Numbered from the stretch's first letter, positions 1 through 15,772 are shown. The stretch is 64,000 nucleotides of DNA from Paractinoplanes atraurantiacus (GCF_900215205.1 NZ_OBDY01000012.1:186001-250000), one strand, 5' to 3'. Notes: generated by a model from the sequence alone, not told the origin. Program-made: numbers and translations.

Positions 1-658
<658 letters not shown>

Positions 659-711
659 TTCAATCCCTACTTTTCTTCGTCGTCGTCTCGTGAACCGGTC
701 CGACTTGCGTC

Positions 712-735
712 CCGGCCCGGTTGTCACCGGGCCGG
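712..735 (-). terminator. Hairpin in the rpsG-fusA spacer
   Basis: A perfect 10-bp inverted repeat (CCGGCCCGGT, loop TGTC, ACCGGGCCGG) fills the gap between the rpsG stop and the fusA start. There is no T-run, so partial attenuation or an mRNA processing site is as likely as full termination. Confidence 0.5.
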
Positions 736-745
736 CAGCGGGGTC

Positions 746-1216
746 TTACCAGCGGTAGTGCGCGAAGGCCTTGTTGGACTCCGCCATCTTGTGGGTGTCC
801 TCGCGCCGCTTGACGGCGGCACCGAGGCCGTTGCTGGCGTCGAGCAGCTCGTTCTGGAGACGCTCGATCATGGTCTTCTCACGGCGCGCCTTCGAGTACT
901 GGACGAGCCAGCGAAGGCCGAGCGTGGTCTGACGCGGGGTGCGGACCTCGACCGGAACCTGGTAGGTCGCGCCACCGACGCGGCGGCTGCGGACCTCGAG
1001 GGTCGGCTTGACGTTGTCCATGGCGCGCTTGAGGATCACCACGGGGTCGGTGCCGCTCTTCTCGCGGGCACCCTCGAGGGCGCCGTACACGATGCGCTCA
1101 GCGAGCTGACGCTTGCCGCCGACCAGGATCTTGTTCACCAGCTGAGTGACCAGCGGCGAGTTGTAAACCGGGTCCGCGACCACTGGGTGGCGCGGAGCGG
1201 GGCCCTTACGCGGCAT
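746..1216 (-). CDS. rpsG: 30S ribosomal protein S7
   Basis: Primary 16S rRNA-binding protein that nucleates the head of the small subunit. The 156-residue product starts MPRKGPAPRH and ends KAFAHYRW, the normal actinobacterial S7 length. The ATG at 1216 is chosen because an in-frame extension further upstream would overlap rpsL and has no S7 character. It sits one base after rpsL, so the two genes are almost certainly translationally coupled; fusA follows after an 87-bp spacer with a hairpin. Confidence 0.98.
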   Translation of the reverse strand: MPRKGPAPRHPVVADPVYNSPLVTQLVNKILVGGKRQLAERIVYGALEGAREKSGTDPVVILKRAMDNVKPTLEVRSRRVGGATYQVPVEVRTPRQTTLGLRWLVQYSKARREKTMIERLQNELLDASNGLGAAVKRREDTHKMAESNKAFAHYRW

Positions 1217-1217
1217 G

Positions 1218-1592
1218 TCAGCTCTTCTCCTTCTTCGCGCCGTAACGGCTGCGGGCCTGCTTGCGGTTGCGGACACCCTGGGTGTCCAGCGAACCACGGA
1301 CGATCTTGTAGCGGACGCCCGGGAGGTCCTTCACACGACCGCCACGCACGAGCACGATCGAGTGCTCCTGCAGGTTGTGGCCGACGCCCGGGATGTACGC
1401 CGTCACCTCGATCTGGCTGCTGAGCTTCACACGAGCGACCTTGCGCAGCGCAGAGTTCGGCTTCTTGGGGGTAGTGGTGTACACGCGCGTGCACACGCCG
1501 CGCCGCTGAGGGCTCCCCTTCAGCGCCGGCGTCTTGGTCTTGCTCGTCTTAGCCTGGCGGCCCTTTCGGACCAGCTGCTGGATCGTGGGCAC
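1218..1592 (-). CDS. rpsL: 30S ribosomal protein S12
   Basis: S12 controls decoding accuracy at the A site. The 124-residue protein has the two classic conserved stretches: TPKKPNSALRK, with lysine at the K43-equivalent position, and GGRVKDLPGVRY, with lysine at the K88-equivalent position. The sites where streptomycin-resistance substitutions fall are therefore wild type. The start is GTG at 1592 with a purine-rich GGAGCGGAGAG just upstream. It is the first gene of the rpsL-rpsG-fusA unit and is preceded by a long structured leader and a good promoter. Confidence 0.98.
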   Translation of the reverse strand: MPTIQQLVRKGRQAKTSKTKTPALKGSPQRRGVCTRVYTTTPKKPNSALRKVARVKLSSQIEVTAYIPGVGHNLQEHSIVLVRGGRVKDLPGVRYKIVRGSLDTQGVRNRKQARSRYGAKKEKS

Positions 1593-1872
1593 CGGGTTCT
1601 CTCCGCTCCCTTCGGCCGCCTTTCACCGCGACCGCACCGTCTTAGATATGCCTCTGTGTGCCGAAGGCTCCCCATGCCCGGGGGGCTTCCGGCACCCGCG
1701 GTCGGGCGTGTCGTCCGGCTCACGGTCCCGCCGCGCGTTTGTCAACGCGCACCGGGTCTTGTCTGTGTCGGCGCCCTGAAAAGGCGCCGCGCTCGGCCTG
1801 TCGACCCCGTCGTAGTACTACCGACTCGGGCGCACGCACGAGTTGCCCTGGCAAGCCAGGGCACGAGGGGAA
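1593..1872 (-). promoter_or_regulatory. Structured 5' leader of the rpsL operon
   Basis: About 280 bases without a gene. Three inverted repeats can be seen: TGCCCTGGC/GCCAGGGCA (1844-1863, loop of two), CGGCGCC/GGCGCCG (1769-1789, loop of seven), and a longer imperfect hairpin at 1658-1695 with GTGCCG/CGGCAC ends. The first lies within about 10 bases of the predicted transcription start. This is consistent with an attenuated or autoregulated leader, but no specific ligand can be named. Confidence 0.5.
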
Positions 1873-1901
1873 AGAGTACCCACCCCAAGCATCCAGGTCA
1901 A
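1873..1901 (-). promoter_or_regulatory. Probable sigma70-type promoter of rpsL
   Basis: On the minus strand a -35 TTGACC (1896-1901) and a -10 TACTCT (1873-1878) are separated by exactly 17 bases. This is close to the actinobacterial housekeeping consensus and is the only such match in the 418-bp gap upstream of rpsL. Confidence 0.7.
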
Positions 1902-2010
1902 AATGAGCACCTAGTCCTCGTGACGGATACCTCCGAGACAAGTGTACCGGGTGCGTAAACGAACCGGCGCCGCGGTGCCCGATCCGCTGCGGGAAGAGCA
2001 CACGGGTCAC

Positions 2011-2472
2011 TCAGGATGACAACTGCAACACCAGGGTCAACGTCAGTGACAGCAGAGCAATTCCCGCCCCGGACGATCCGCAGATGATCCCCGCCATACC
2101 GAGGCCGGCGCCGGTGAAGCGGACCTGGCCGACCTGGCCGGAACGGCGGATCTGCCGCCGGGCGACGATGCCGACGATCACCGCGCCCGCTCCCGCGAGA
2201 ACGCTCAGGACGGTGAAGGCACCGCCGACCCACCCGCCCCAGCCGCCGGAGGCGCCGATGATGCCGAAGCAGAGGACCAGCGTGGAGACCAGGATCGAGC
2301 CGATGCCGGCGAGCAGCGAGCCGATGGCCAGACCCGAGGTGATCGGCTCGACACGCAGCTGCACCAGGCCGAACTCGGTGCCCGGCAGGGGGTCGACCCG
2401 CTCCGGCTGCCAGCGCCCGTTGGGCGGCGGAGGCGGGGGCGGATAGGGCATGGCCGCCGGCGGCTGCGTCAT
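2011..2472 (-). CDS. DUF4190-like membrane protein
   Basis: A 153-residue protein of unknown function. A proline-rich N-terminus (PYPPPPPPPNG) is followed by three to four hydrophobic segments, the first around residues 45-70. An ARRQIRRSGQ-type basic loop sits between helices, and the GLGMAGIICG stretch is typical of DUF4190 proteins. Its promoter side faces the neighbouring small membrane gene at 2499, also on the minus strand, so the two may be cotranscribed; they probably arose by duplication of the same fold. No enzymatic motif is present. Confidence 0.75.
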   Translation of the reverse strand: MTQPPAAMPYPPPPPPPNGRWQPERVDPLPGTEFGLVQLRVEPITSGLAIGSLLAGIGSILVSTLVLCFGIIGASGGWGGWVGGAFTVLSVLAGAGAVIVGIVARRQIRRSGQVGQVRFTGAGLGMAGIICGSSGAGIALLSLTLTLVLQLSS

Positions 2473-2498
2473 GACATGAGCATGTCACCCGAACGGGG

Positions 2499-2843
2499 TC
2501 AGTCGGTACCCGGGGCGAAGTCGGGGCCGGTCGGCGAGCCGGCCAGATGCAGCAGGCCGGCGATCGCGGCGATCACGAGCGACGTGAGGGCCAGCACGAG
2601 GCCGGCCCAGGCGAACCGGCGGCCGCGGCGGATCCACGCGGAGCCGGTCAGATAGCCCTGCGCCTCGTACGCCTGGCGTGCGGCCTGGCGGGCCAGCACG
2701 AGGGCCAGGGTGGCCGGGATGACCCCGCCGACGAACGGGCCGGTCAGGAAGCCCACCAGGCCCAGCGCGAAGACCGCCCGCGCCTTCGACGACGGCGCCG
2801 GGTCGGGATCCATCGGGTGGCGGGTGAGGGCGGGAAGCGTCAC
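2499..2843 (-). CDS. Small membrane protein related to DUF4190
   Basis: A 114-residue protein with a polar N-terminus and two to three hydrophobic helices (FALGLVGFLTGPFVGGVIPA; FAWAGLVLALTSLVIAAIAG). The loop LARQAARQAYEAQ resembles the linker of DUF4190 proteins such as the one encoded just downstream. The start used is GTG at 2843; an internal ATG at 2813 is also possible and neither has a clear ribosome binding site. Function is unknown. Confidence 0.65.
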   Translation of the reverse strand: MTLPALTRHPMDPDPAPSSKARAVFALGLVGFLTGPFVGGVIPATLALVLARQAARQAYEAQGYLTGSAWIRRGRRFAWAGLVLALTSLVIAAIAGLLHLAGSPTGPDFAPGTD

Positions 2844-2863
2844 CAGCCCATAGTAGGTACGCC

Positions 2864-2897
2864 GAAGGGCGGCCGCGCATTCGCGCGACCGCCCTTC
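2864..2897 (-). terminator. Terminator of the rpoB-rpoC unit
   Basis: Stem GAAGGGCGG/CCGCCCTTC with a GC-rich inner loop, immediately after the rpoC stop at 2914. The stem is palindromic enough to serve the minus strand; there is no long T-run, as is common in actinobacteria. Confidence 0.7.
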
Positions 2898-2913
2898 AGG
2901 CGTTCAAGAACCC

Positions 2914-6804
<3,891 letters not shown>

Positions 6805-6854
6805 TTGGTCTATCCCTCGTATTTCTTGCTCGGGTGAATTCCAGGCCGGCGGTG

Positions 6855-6897
6855 GCGTCCCCGGGCCCGCCTCAGGAAGGCGACGGCCCGGGGACGC
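6855..6897 (-). terminator. Long hairpin in the rpoB-rpoC spacer
   Basis: A perfect 13-bp inverted repeat (GCGTCCCCGGGCC at 6855-6867 with GGCCCGGGGACGC at 6885-6897) contains an inner 5-bp stem (CGCCT/AGGCG). Together they form an almost continuous 18-bp stem in the intercistronic RNA. It may be a partial terminator or a processing site that sets the rpoB:rpoC ratio. Confidence 0.6.
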
Positions 6898-6902
6898 TTC
6901 CG

Positions 6903-10343
<3,441 letters not shown>

Positions 10344-10476
10344 GATGCGTCCTTCCGAGGACCGGTGCTGCTGATGCGGCTGCAGCTGCGGGTATGCAAC
10401 TGTCTGCGTGCACTCTGACGAGCCCCCCAAAGAGTTAACTTGGCAGGGCTCAAGGCAGAAGGCAGCGCAAACTAGC

Positions 10477-10505
10477 AGTGTAGCCGCTCGGCTAACCGCT
10501 GTCCA
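10477..10505 (-). promoter_or_regulatory. Probable rpoB promoter
   Basis: Minus-strand -35 TGGACA (10500-10505) and -10 TACACT (10477-10482) are spaced by 17 bases. They lie about 130 bases upstream of the TTG start of rpoB and beyond the rplL terminator, so rpoBC can be transcribed independently of rplJL. The remaining bases between here and the rplL terminator show nothing else. Confidence 0.6.
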
Positions 10506-10753
10506 GCCCACACCGGAGGAAACCTGCGGAGCGTGGCCCTCGCGGCCTCTGACCTGCGCCTCTATCGGGCCAGGGCCTTCGTGCGGGGCCGCTCGACGCG
10601 GCGGTCTTTCCTCGGGTGCCGGCCGCAGGACCGGCTAGACCCGGATTACCCACGGAGTGGCTGTCGCAAGCGCGGAAACTTGCTGCCATCAGCGTGCCTG
10701 TCAGCGGACACACAGTCAAGGGCCTCCGAGCGGGTCGGGCCCGAAAGCACGAA

Positions 10754-10784
10754 CGGCGAGGGCCCTTGAGCAGGGCCCTCGCCG
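10754..10784 (-). terminator. Terminator after rplL
   Basis: A perfect 12-bp stem (CGGCGAGGGCCC/GGGCCCTCGCCG) with a seven-base loop, 29 bp downstream of the rplL stop. There is no T-run, but the stem is very stable. Confidence 0.75.
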
Positions 10785-10812
10785 TCACGAGGTGAAACTG
10801 TGGAGCGTCAGA

Positions 10813-11199
10813 TCACTTGAGGGTGACCTTGGCGCCCTCGGCCTCGAGCTTCGCCTTGGCGGCGTCGGCCTTCTCCTTGTTGACACCCTCGAGGATCGCC
10901 TTGGGGGCGGACTCGACGGCGTCCTTGGCCTCCTTGAGGCCCAGGCCGGTCAGCTCACGCACGACCTTGATGACCTGGATCTTCTTGCCACCGTCACCCT
11001 CGAGGACGACGTCGAACGAGTCCTTCTCGGCCTCGGCCTCGGCCGGAGCCGCGCCGCCGCCACCAACGGCCGCCACGGCGACCGGAGCAGCCGCGGTGAC
11101 CTCGAAGGTCTCCTCGAACTGCTTCACGAACTCGGACAGCTCGATCAGCGTCATCTCCTTGAACGCGTCGAGCAGCTCGTCGGTGCTGAGCTTCGCCAT
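10813..11199 (-). CDS. rplL: 50S ribosomal protein L7/L12
   Basis: Stalk protein that recruits translation factors. It has 128 residues: an N-terminal dimerisation domain (MAKLSTDELLDAFKEM), an alanine/glycine-rich hinge, and a C-terminal domain with EKDSFDVVLEGDGGKKIQVI and GLGLKEAKDAVE. The ATG at 11199 is chosen over an in-frame TTG four codons upstream because of GAAAGG at proper distance. It lies 54 bp after rplJ on the same strand, the standard L10-L12 pair. Confidence 0.98.
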   Translation of the reverse strand: MAKLSTDELLDAFKEMTLIELSEFVKQFEETFEVTAAAPVAVAAVGGGGAAPAEAEAEKDSFDVVLEGDGGKKIQVIKVVRELTGLGLKEAKDAVESAPKAILEGVNKEKADAAKAKLEAEGAKVTLK

Positions 11200-11253
11200 A
11201 TCTGGCAACCTTTCCTAGGTACTGATGAAAAAGTCTTGCTGGTGCGCGGTGGC

Positions 11254-11799
11254 TCAGGCCTCCGCGGGACCGTCCTTCTCGCGCTTCTCCTGAAGAGCGG
11301 CCGCGAGGCGCGCCACCTGCGACAGCGGGGCCTGGAAGAGGCCGGCCGCCTTGGACAGGTTGCCCTTCATGGCGCCGGCCAGCTTGGCCAGCAGAACCTC
11401 ACGCGACTCGAGGTCAGCGATCTTGTTGACGTCGTCAGCACTGATCGCCTTGCCCTCGAACACACCGCCCTTGATCTTCAGGACGGGGTTGGCCTTGGCG
11501 AAGGCACGAAGGCCCTTGGCCGCCTCGACCGGGTCGCCGCTGATGAAGGCGAGCGCGGTAGGACCGGCAAACAGGTTGTCGAGGCCCTCGATGCCCGCGT
11601 CGGTGGCCGCGCGCTTCGCCAGGGTGTTCTTGGACACCGAGTACTTGGTGTCCTTGCCCAGCGAACGGCGCAGCTCCGTGAGCTGCTTCACCGTGAGACC
11701 GCGGTACTCGGTCAGCACGGTGGCCGACGAGTTACGGAAGTCGTCCGTGAGCTCGGAAACGGCGCTGGCCTTATCGGCCCGGACCGGCTTGTCCGCCAT
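11254..11799 (-). CDS. rplJ: 50S ribosomal protein L10
   Basis: Base of the L12 stalk; it also represses its own mRNA together with L12. The 181-residue protein starts MADKPVRADKASAV and contains the RNA-binding N-terminal domain (TEYRGLTVKQLTELR, then YSVSKNTLAKRA) and a C-terminal L12-binding helix (VARLAAALQEKREKDG). Length and ends fit actinobacterial L10. It is preceded by a long leader and a well-formed promoter. Confidence 0.98.
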   Translation of the reverse strand: MADKPVRADKASAVSELTDDFRNSSATVLTEYRGLTVKQLTELRRSLGKDTKYSVSKNTLAKRAATDAGIEGLDNLFAGPTALAFISGDPVEAAKGLRAFAKANPVLKIKGGVFEGKAISADDVNKIADLESREVLLAKLAGAMKGNLSKAAGLFQAPLSQVARLAAALQEKREKDGPAEA

Positions 11800-12032
11800 G
11801 TCCCTCCTCTCTCAATGCTCGAGCCACTGGCCGGAACGAAGGAGGGGCCGGAATGAGAAACGCCCCGGCGCAGGGCGCACGGGGCGGAGCTTGGCAAGAA
11901 TCTTTCACCTGGCTCACGAACCGTTCTCCCCTGCGCGGGCCGCCCGCACTCAGCGGGGCCTTCGACCGCGACCTTCGTCTCGCGACGGTGGTTGCGGCGA
12001 CCAGCGGTCTTTGGGTGGAACTTCGAGAAGCA
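11800..12032 (-). promoter_or_regulatory. rplJ leader, probable L10(L12)4 autoregulatory region
   Basis: About 230 bases between the predicted promoter and rplJ, with no gene. A 7-bp stem CGCCCCG/CGGGGCG (11861-11867 with 11880-11886) lies 60-90 bases before the start codon. Ribosomal L10 leaders typically fold here to bind the L10-L12 complex; assigning this function is by position and family knowledge, not by a folded model. Confidence 0.55.
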
Positions 12033-12061
12033 ACTGTACGGGCTGAGACGGCCAGCGCCAA
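12033..12061 (-). promoter_or_regulatory. Probable rplJ promoter
   Basis: Minus-strand -35 TTGGCG (12056-12061) and -10 TACAGT (12033-12038) with a 17-base spacer. They lie just before the stop codon of the upstream ABC permease gene, so rplJL has its own promoter separate from the transporter. Confidence 0.65.
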
Positions 12062-12071
12062 ATCGGCTTCC

Positions 12072-12752
12072 TCACGCCCGTGATCGGCGCAGCCATCCGT
12101 AGCCGCCGAGGGCGGCCGCGCACCACAGCGCGGCCCAGCCGGTGATCAGCAGGAGGGTGGCGGCCGGGGGTGGATCGGCGTCGTTCAGGGCCCGCGCGGT
12201 GGCCATGACCGGCGGGACGAGCCAGGGCGCGATCGAGCCCTGGAGGCCGAGCACGACGACCAGAATGGCGGCGACGACGAGGACGGCCACGCCGTTGCGG
12301 ACGCCGCCGGTCACGGCCCGGCTGGCCAGGCCGCCGACGGCCACGGCGGGCACCAGGGCCAGCAGGTGGGCCAGGACGCCGAGCACCGAGCCGGTCAGGG
12401 CGTTGTCGCCGGTCTCGATGCCGCCGAAGAGCCACGGCGCGAGCATGGCGACGGCGCAGACGGCCAGCGCCAGCAGCGCGGCGGCCAGCAGGCCGGCGAT
12501 CGCCTCCCCGCGGCCGCCCACCGCGGTGCGGGCCAGCCGCCGTTGGGTGTCGGGCTCGGTGTCCAGCACGAGCTTGGACTGCCAGGCCAGCACGGGGAAG
12601 AGGGCCGCGGCGGAATAGCCGTAGGCCACGGAGGCCGGCGACGCTCCCCCGCCGTAGATCACCCCGAGCACGACCAGCACAGCGATCAACGGCGCGAGGG
12701 CCCGCCCGCCGCGGACAAATGCGGCGAGCCGCATGCTGACGAGGGCCGTCAT
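12072..12752 (-). CDS. ABC transporter permease
   Basis: A 226-residue integral membrane protein with about six hydrophobic helices (for example LIAVLVVLGVIYGG, AIAGLLAAALLALAVCAVAML, GVAVLVVAAILVVVLGL) and no ATP-binding motif. Its start overlaps the stop of the ATPase gene by 4 bp, so the two form a coupled two-gene transporter. The substrate cannot be told; many such ABC-2-like pairs export drugs or lipids. It is inserted between rplA and rplJ. Confidence 0.8.
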   Translation of the reverse strand: MTALVSMRLAAFVRGGRALAPLIAVLVVLGVIYGGGASPASVAYGYSAAALFPVLAWQSKLVLDTEPDTQRRLARTAVGGRGEAIAGLLAAALLALAVCAVAMLAPWLFGGIETGDNALTGSVLGVLAHLLALVPAVAVGGLASRAVTGGVRNGVAVLVVAAILVVVLGLQGSIAPWLVPPVMATARALNDADPPPAATLLLITGWAALWCAAALGGYGWLRRSRA

Positions 12753-13564
12753 AGCGACCCGCCCTTTGTGGGCAGGTCGGCTCGCGACTGCGGTGTCGCG
12801 GAGGACGCGTCAGGCCCGGAAGGGCCGTGGTGCGGTTGGGGTGGGGCGAGGTCTCGTACATCTAGGACGCGGTGACCCTCGGCACGCAGCCGGACCACCG
12901 CCTGGTCGGCGTCCGCCCGGCGGACGGCGACCTCGATGATGACCTCGTCGGCCGGCGTGGTGGGCTCCTCGAAGCGCACTGACGACTCGGTGACCTGCCA
13001 ATGGGTGGCGCCGGGCAGGCCGGCGATCTCGTTGCGATGGTCGCTGACCAGGACGATGCCGCCGGTCGCGGTGACCTCGGCGACGATCTCGGGGATCAGC
13101 GTGCGGGCGGCGGCGTCGAGGCCCTCCCAGGGCTCGTCGAGGACCAGCAGGCCGGGCCGGGCCAGCAGCGCCTGGGCGACGCCGACCTTCTGCGCGGTCC
13201 CCTTGGAGAGATCGCCGAGACGGGTGCCGGCGTGCTCGGCGAGCAGCAACCGCTCCATCCACTCCCCCGCCGCGCTCTCGGCGACACCGCGCAACCGGGC
13301 CATACGCCGCAGATATTGCTCCGCGGTGAACGGCTGGTCGGCCGGGAAACGCTCGGGCACCCAGCCGACGATCGGCGGGCGATCGCGCACCGAGCCCCGC
13401 ACCGGGCGCAGGACCCCGGCCGCGAGCTGGAGCAGCGTCGACTTGCCGGCGCCGTTGCGGCCCAGCACGACGACGGTCTGGCCGGGCTCGACCGTGGCGT
13501 CGATCTCGCGCAGCGCCCACGGCAGGCGGCGCCCGTAGCGGAACCACACCCCGTCGAAACGCAC
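12749..13564 (-). CDS. ABC transporter ATP-binding protein
   Basis: A 271-residue ATPase. It shows Walker A GRNGAGKST near residue 36, a divergent signature LSKGTAQKVGVAQALL, Walker B LLVLDEP and switch histidine VSDH. It has a C-terminal extension of about 60 residues after the ABC fold. GTG start at 13564. It is coupled to the permease gene downstream. Together they probably make an ABC-2 type exporter; the substrate is unknown. Confidence 0.88.
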   Translation of the reverse strand: MRFDGVWFRYGRRLPWALREIDATVEPGQTVVVLGRNGAGKSTLLQLAAGVLRPVRGSVRDRPPIVGWVPERFPADQPFTAEQYLRRMARLRGVAESAAGEWMERLLLAEHAGTRLGDLSKGTAQKVGVAQALLARPGLLVLDEPWEGLDAAARTLIPEIVAEVTATGGIVLVSDHRNEIAGLPGATHWQVTESSVRFEEPTTPADEVIIEVAVRRADADQAVVRLRAEGHRVLDVRDLAPPQPHHGPSGPDASSATPQSRADLPTKGGSL

Positions 13565-13585
13565 GAGCCGAAGCCTCCCACAGAA

Positions 13586-13615
13586 AACGCCCCCGGGAGG
13601 TACCCCGGGGGCGTT
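13586..13615 (-). terminator. Rho-independent terminator of the secE-nusG-rplA unit
   Basis: A perfect 12-bp stem (AACGCCCCCGGG/CCCGGGGGCGTT) with a six-base loop. On the minus strand it is followed by TTTTCT, so this is a classical intrinsic terminator. It sits 18 bp after the rplA stop and separates it from the ABC genes. Confidence 0.88.
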
Positions 13616-13633
13616 CCTGGTGACTGCTGTCGA

Positions 13634-14347
13634 TCAGCCCTCGGCGCCGGCGCGGAGGTTCTTCACGACGTTCGGGTCGATCTGCACGCCCGGGCCCATC
13701 GTCGTGGTGACGACGACCTTCTTGAGGTACTTGCCCTTGGCCGCGGACGGCTTGGCCCGCAGGATCTCGTCGAGCACGGCGGCGTAGTTGTCCACCAGCT
13801 GGTCCTCGGAGAACGAGGCCTTGCCGATGATCAGGTGCAGGTTCGAGTGCTTGTCCACCCGGAAGGTGATCTTGCCGCCCTTGATCTCGTTGACGGCCTT
13901 GGTCACGTCCATGGTGACCGTGCCCGTCTTCGGGTTGGGCATGAGGCCACGCGGGCCGAGGATCCGGGCGATCCGGCCGATCTTGGCCATCTGGTCCGGC
14001 GTCGCGATCGCGGCGTCGAAGTCCAGCCAGCCACCCTGGATGCGGGCGACGAGCTCGTCCGTGCCGACCTCGTCGGCGCCGGCCGCGACGGCCTCCTCGG
14101 CCTTCGCGCCCTGGGCGAACACGATCACCCGAGCAGTCTTGCCGGTGCCGTGCGGCAGGTTGACCGTGCCGCGGACCATCTGGTCGGCCTTACGCGGGTC
14201 GACGCCCAGCCGCATCGCGACCTCGACGGTCGCGTCGAACTTGGTCGGGCTCGCCTCCTTGGCCAGCTTGATGGCGTCGGAAGGCTCGTAGAGCTTGTTG
14301 GCGTCGATCGACTCGGCCGCCTTGCGGTAGCCCTTGCTGCGCTGCAT
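13634..14347 (-). CDS. rplA: 50S ribosomal protein L1
   Basis: L1 stalk protein that helps release deacylated tRNA and represses the L11-L1 mRNA. The 237-residue protein is complete and typical: an MQRSKGYRKAAE start, GTGKTARVIVFAQG, and the L1 signature ILGPRGLMPNPKTGTVT. ATG at 14347 follows a clear CAGGAG site. The gene normally upstream, rplK, is absent: the nusG stop is only 63 bp away. Confidence 0.98.
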   Translation of the reverse strand: MQRSKGYRKAAESIDANKLYEPSDAIKLAKEASPTKFDATVEVAMRLGVDPRKADQMVRGTVNLPHGTGKTARVIVFAQGAKAEEAVAAGADEVGTDELVARIQGGWLDFDAAIATPDQMAKIGRIARILGPRGLMPNPKTGTVTMDVTKAVNEIKGGKITFRVDKHSNLHLIIGKASFSEDQLVDNYAAVLDEILRAKPSAAKGKYLKKVVVTTTMGPGVQIDPNVVKNLRAGAEG

Positions 14348-14410
14348 GTTCTTACTCCTGTGGTAGATGGCGGGCCTCTTGGATCAAAGGCCCTCCCACT
14401 GACGTACTTG
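14348..14410 (-). promoter_or_regulatory. nusG-rplA junction, possible retained L1 operator; rplK absent
   Basis: Only 63 bases lie between nusG and rplA. The RNA reads GUGGGAGGGCC, then CCAAGAGGCCCGCC, then CCACAGGAG before rplA. The GTGGGAGGG...CCACAGGAG arrangement resembles the inter-gene region that usually separates rplK from rplA, where L1 binds its mRNA. So the leader of rplA seems kept while the L11 coding region is gone. Confidence 0.5.
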
Positions 14411-15148
14411 TCAGATCTTGGTGACCTGGTTGAAGTTCAGCTCCACCGGCGTCTCGCGGCCGAAGATGGAGACCAGAACCTTCAACTTCTGCTGGTCGGC
14501 ATTGATTTCGCTGATCGAGGCCGGCAGCGAGGCGAACGCGCCGTCGGTGACCGTGACCGAGTCGCCCACCTCGAAGTCGAGGACCTTGACCTCGGGCTTG
14601 GCCTTCTTCTCCTCCTGCTCGACGGCAGGGGCGAGCCACTTCAGCACCTCGTCGAGCGAGAGCGGAGCGGGACGGTCGACCCGGTCGGTCGCGCCCACGA
14701 AGCCGGTCACGCCGGGCGTGTTGCGCACGCACGAGTACGACTCGGGGCTCAGGTCCATGCGGACCAGGATGTAGCCCGGGAAGACCTTGTTGTTGACCTG
14801 GACGCGCTTGCCGCTCTTGACTTCGATCTCTTCGCGGGTCGGCACCTCGACCTGGAAGATGAAGTCCTCCATGTCGAGGCTCGTGATGCGGGTCTCGAGG
14901 TTGGTCTTCACCTTGTTCTCGTAACCCGCGTACGAGTGCACCACGTACCAGTCGCCCGGGGCGTAGCGCAGCTTCTGCCGCAGCTCCTGCACCGGGTCGT
15001 AGTCCTCGTCCTGCTCCGGGGCCGGCGCCGCGGCCTCCGGCTCTGCGGTTTCCGGCTGGGCGGCCTCGGCCGACTCGTCGTCGCCCGCCGTCGCCACCGA
15101 CGACTGCTCGTCGACGGACTCCGCGGTCTCCTCGTCGTACTCAGGCAC
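14411..15148 (-). CDS. nusG: Transcription termination/antitermination protein NusG
   Basis: The 245-residue NusG has an acidic, alanine/glutamate-rich N-terminal extension of about 55 residues, common in actinobacteria. The NGN domain follows (DWYVVHSYAGYENKVK, then FPGYILVRMDL), with the V/GF motif TPGVTGFVG and a C-terminal KOW domain (FEVGDSVTVTDGAFAS, then LVSIFGRETPVELNFNQV). It couples RNA polymerase to Rho or the ribosome. It sits 81 bp after secE, the conserved neighbour. Confidence 0.97.
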   Translation of the reverse strand: MPEYDEETAESVDEQSSVATAGDDESAEAAQPETAEPEAAAPAPEQDEDYDPVQELRQKLRYAPGDWYVVHSYAGYENKVKTNLETRITSLDMEDFIFQVEVPTREEIEVKSGKRVQVNNKVFPGYILVRMDLSPESYSCVRNTPGVTGFVGATDRVDRPAPLSLDEVLKWLAPAVEQEEKKAKPEVKVLDFEVGDSVTVTDGAFASLPASISEINADQQKLKVLVSIFGRETPVELNFNQVTKI

Positions 15149-15229
15149 GCTCGCTCACTTCCAGGTAAGTCATGGTCTTGATGCGGGCGCTCACGCCCTT
15201 GCCGGCCGTCGGGCCGGGCCCGGCGGCGA

Positions 15230-15595
15230 TCAGCCGCCGAACGCCCAGAGGACGGCCTTGCCCAGGCCGAGGTCCAGAAGGCCGACGATCGTGGTCATCA
15301 CGGCCACGAACACGATGACGATCGTGGTGTAGGTCAGCAGTTCCTTGCGCGTGGGCCAGATGACCTTACGCAGCTCGCTGACGACCTCACGGAAGAAACC
15401 ACCGATGCGACCGAAGAAGCCGGTGCTGCGGGCTTCCTTCTTCGACTTCGGCGTCCGCTCGGCGACAGCTGTTCCGCCGCGGCCTACCGGCTCGGCGTCG
15501 TCGTCCGGGACGTCCTTGTCGTCGTCAACGGCATCCGCGAACACCTCGTCGTCGGCCGGGTCGCCGGCGTCACCGGGTCGGTTCCTCTCGGCCAT
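15230..15595 (-). CDS. secE: Preprotein translocase subunit SecE
   Basis: The 121-residue SecE has a long acidic hydrophilic N-terminus (about 60 residues), as in other actinobacteria. The conserved amphipathic region FFREVVSELRKVIWPTRKELL follows in two adjoining parts, and then a single membrane helix (TIVIVFVAVMTTIVGLLDLG). It clamps SecY in the translocon. The gene order tRNA-Trp, secE, nusG is the actinobacterial norm. Confidence 0.95.
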   Translation of the reverse strand: MAERNRPGDAGDPADDEVFADAVDDDKDVPDDDAEPVGRGGTAVAERTPKSKKEARSTGFFGRIGGFFREVVSELRKVIWPTRKELLTYTTIVIVFVAVMTTIVGLLDLGLGKAVLWAFGG

Positions 15596-15699
15596 GGCGC
15601 CCTACTTCCGTCATCGGTGGTGATGGGTCCCCGCCACGCTGCGTCCGGCGCGGCGTCGTGCGGACCGCGCACCGGGCGGGCACGTCTCGAGGGCTTGCG

Positions 15700-15772
<73 letters not shown>

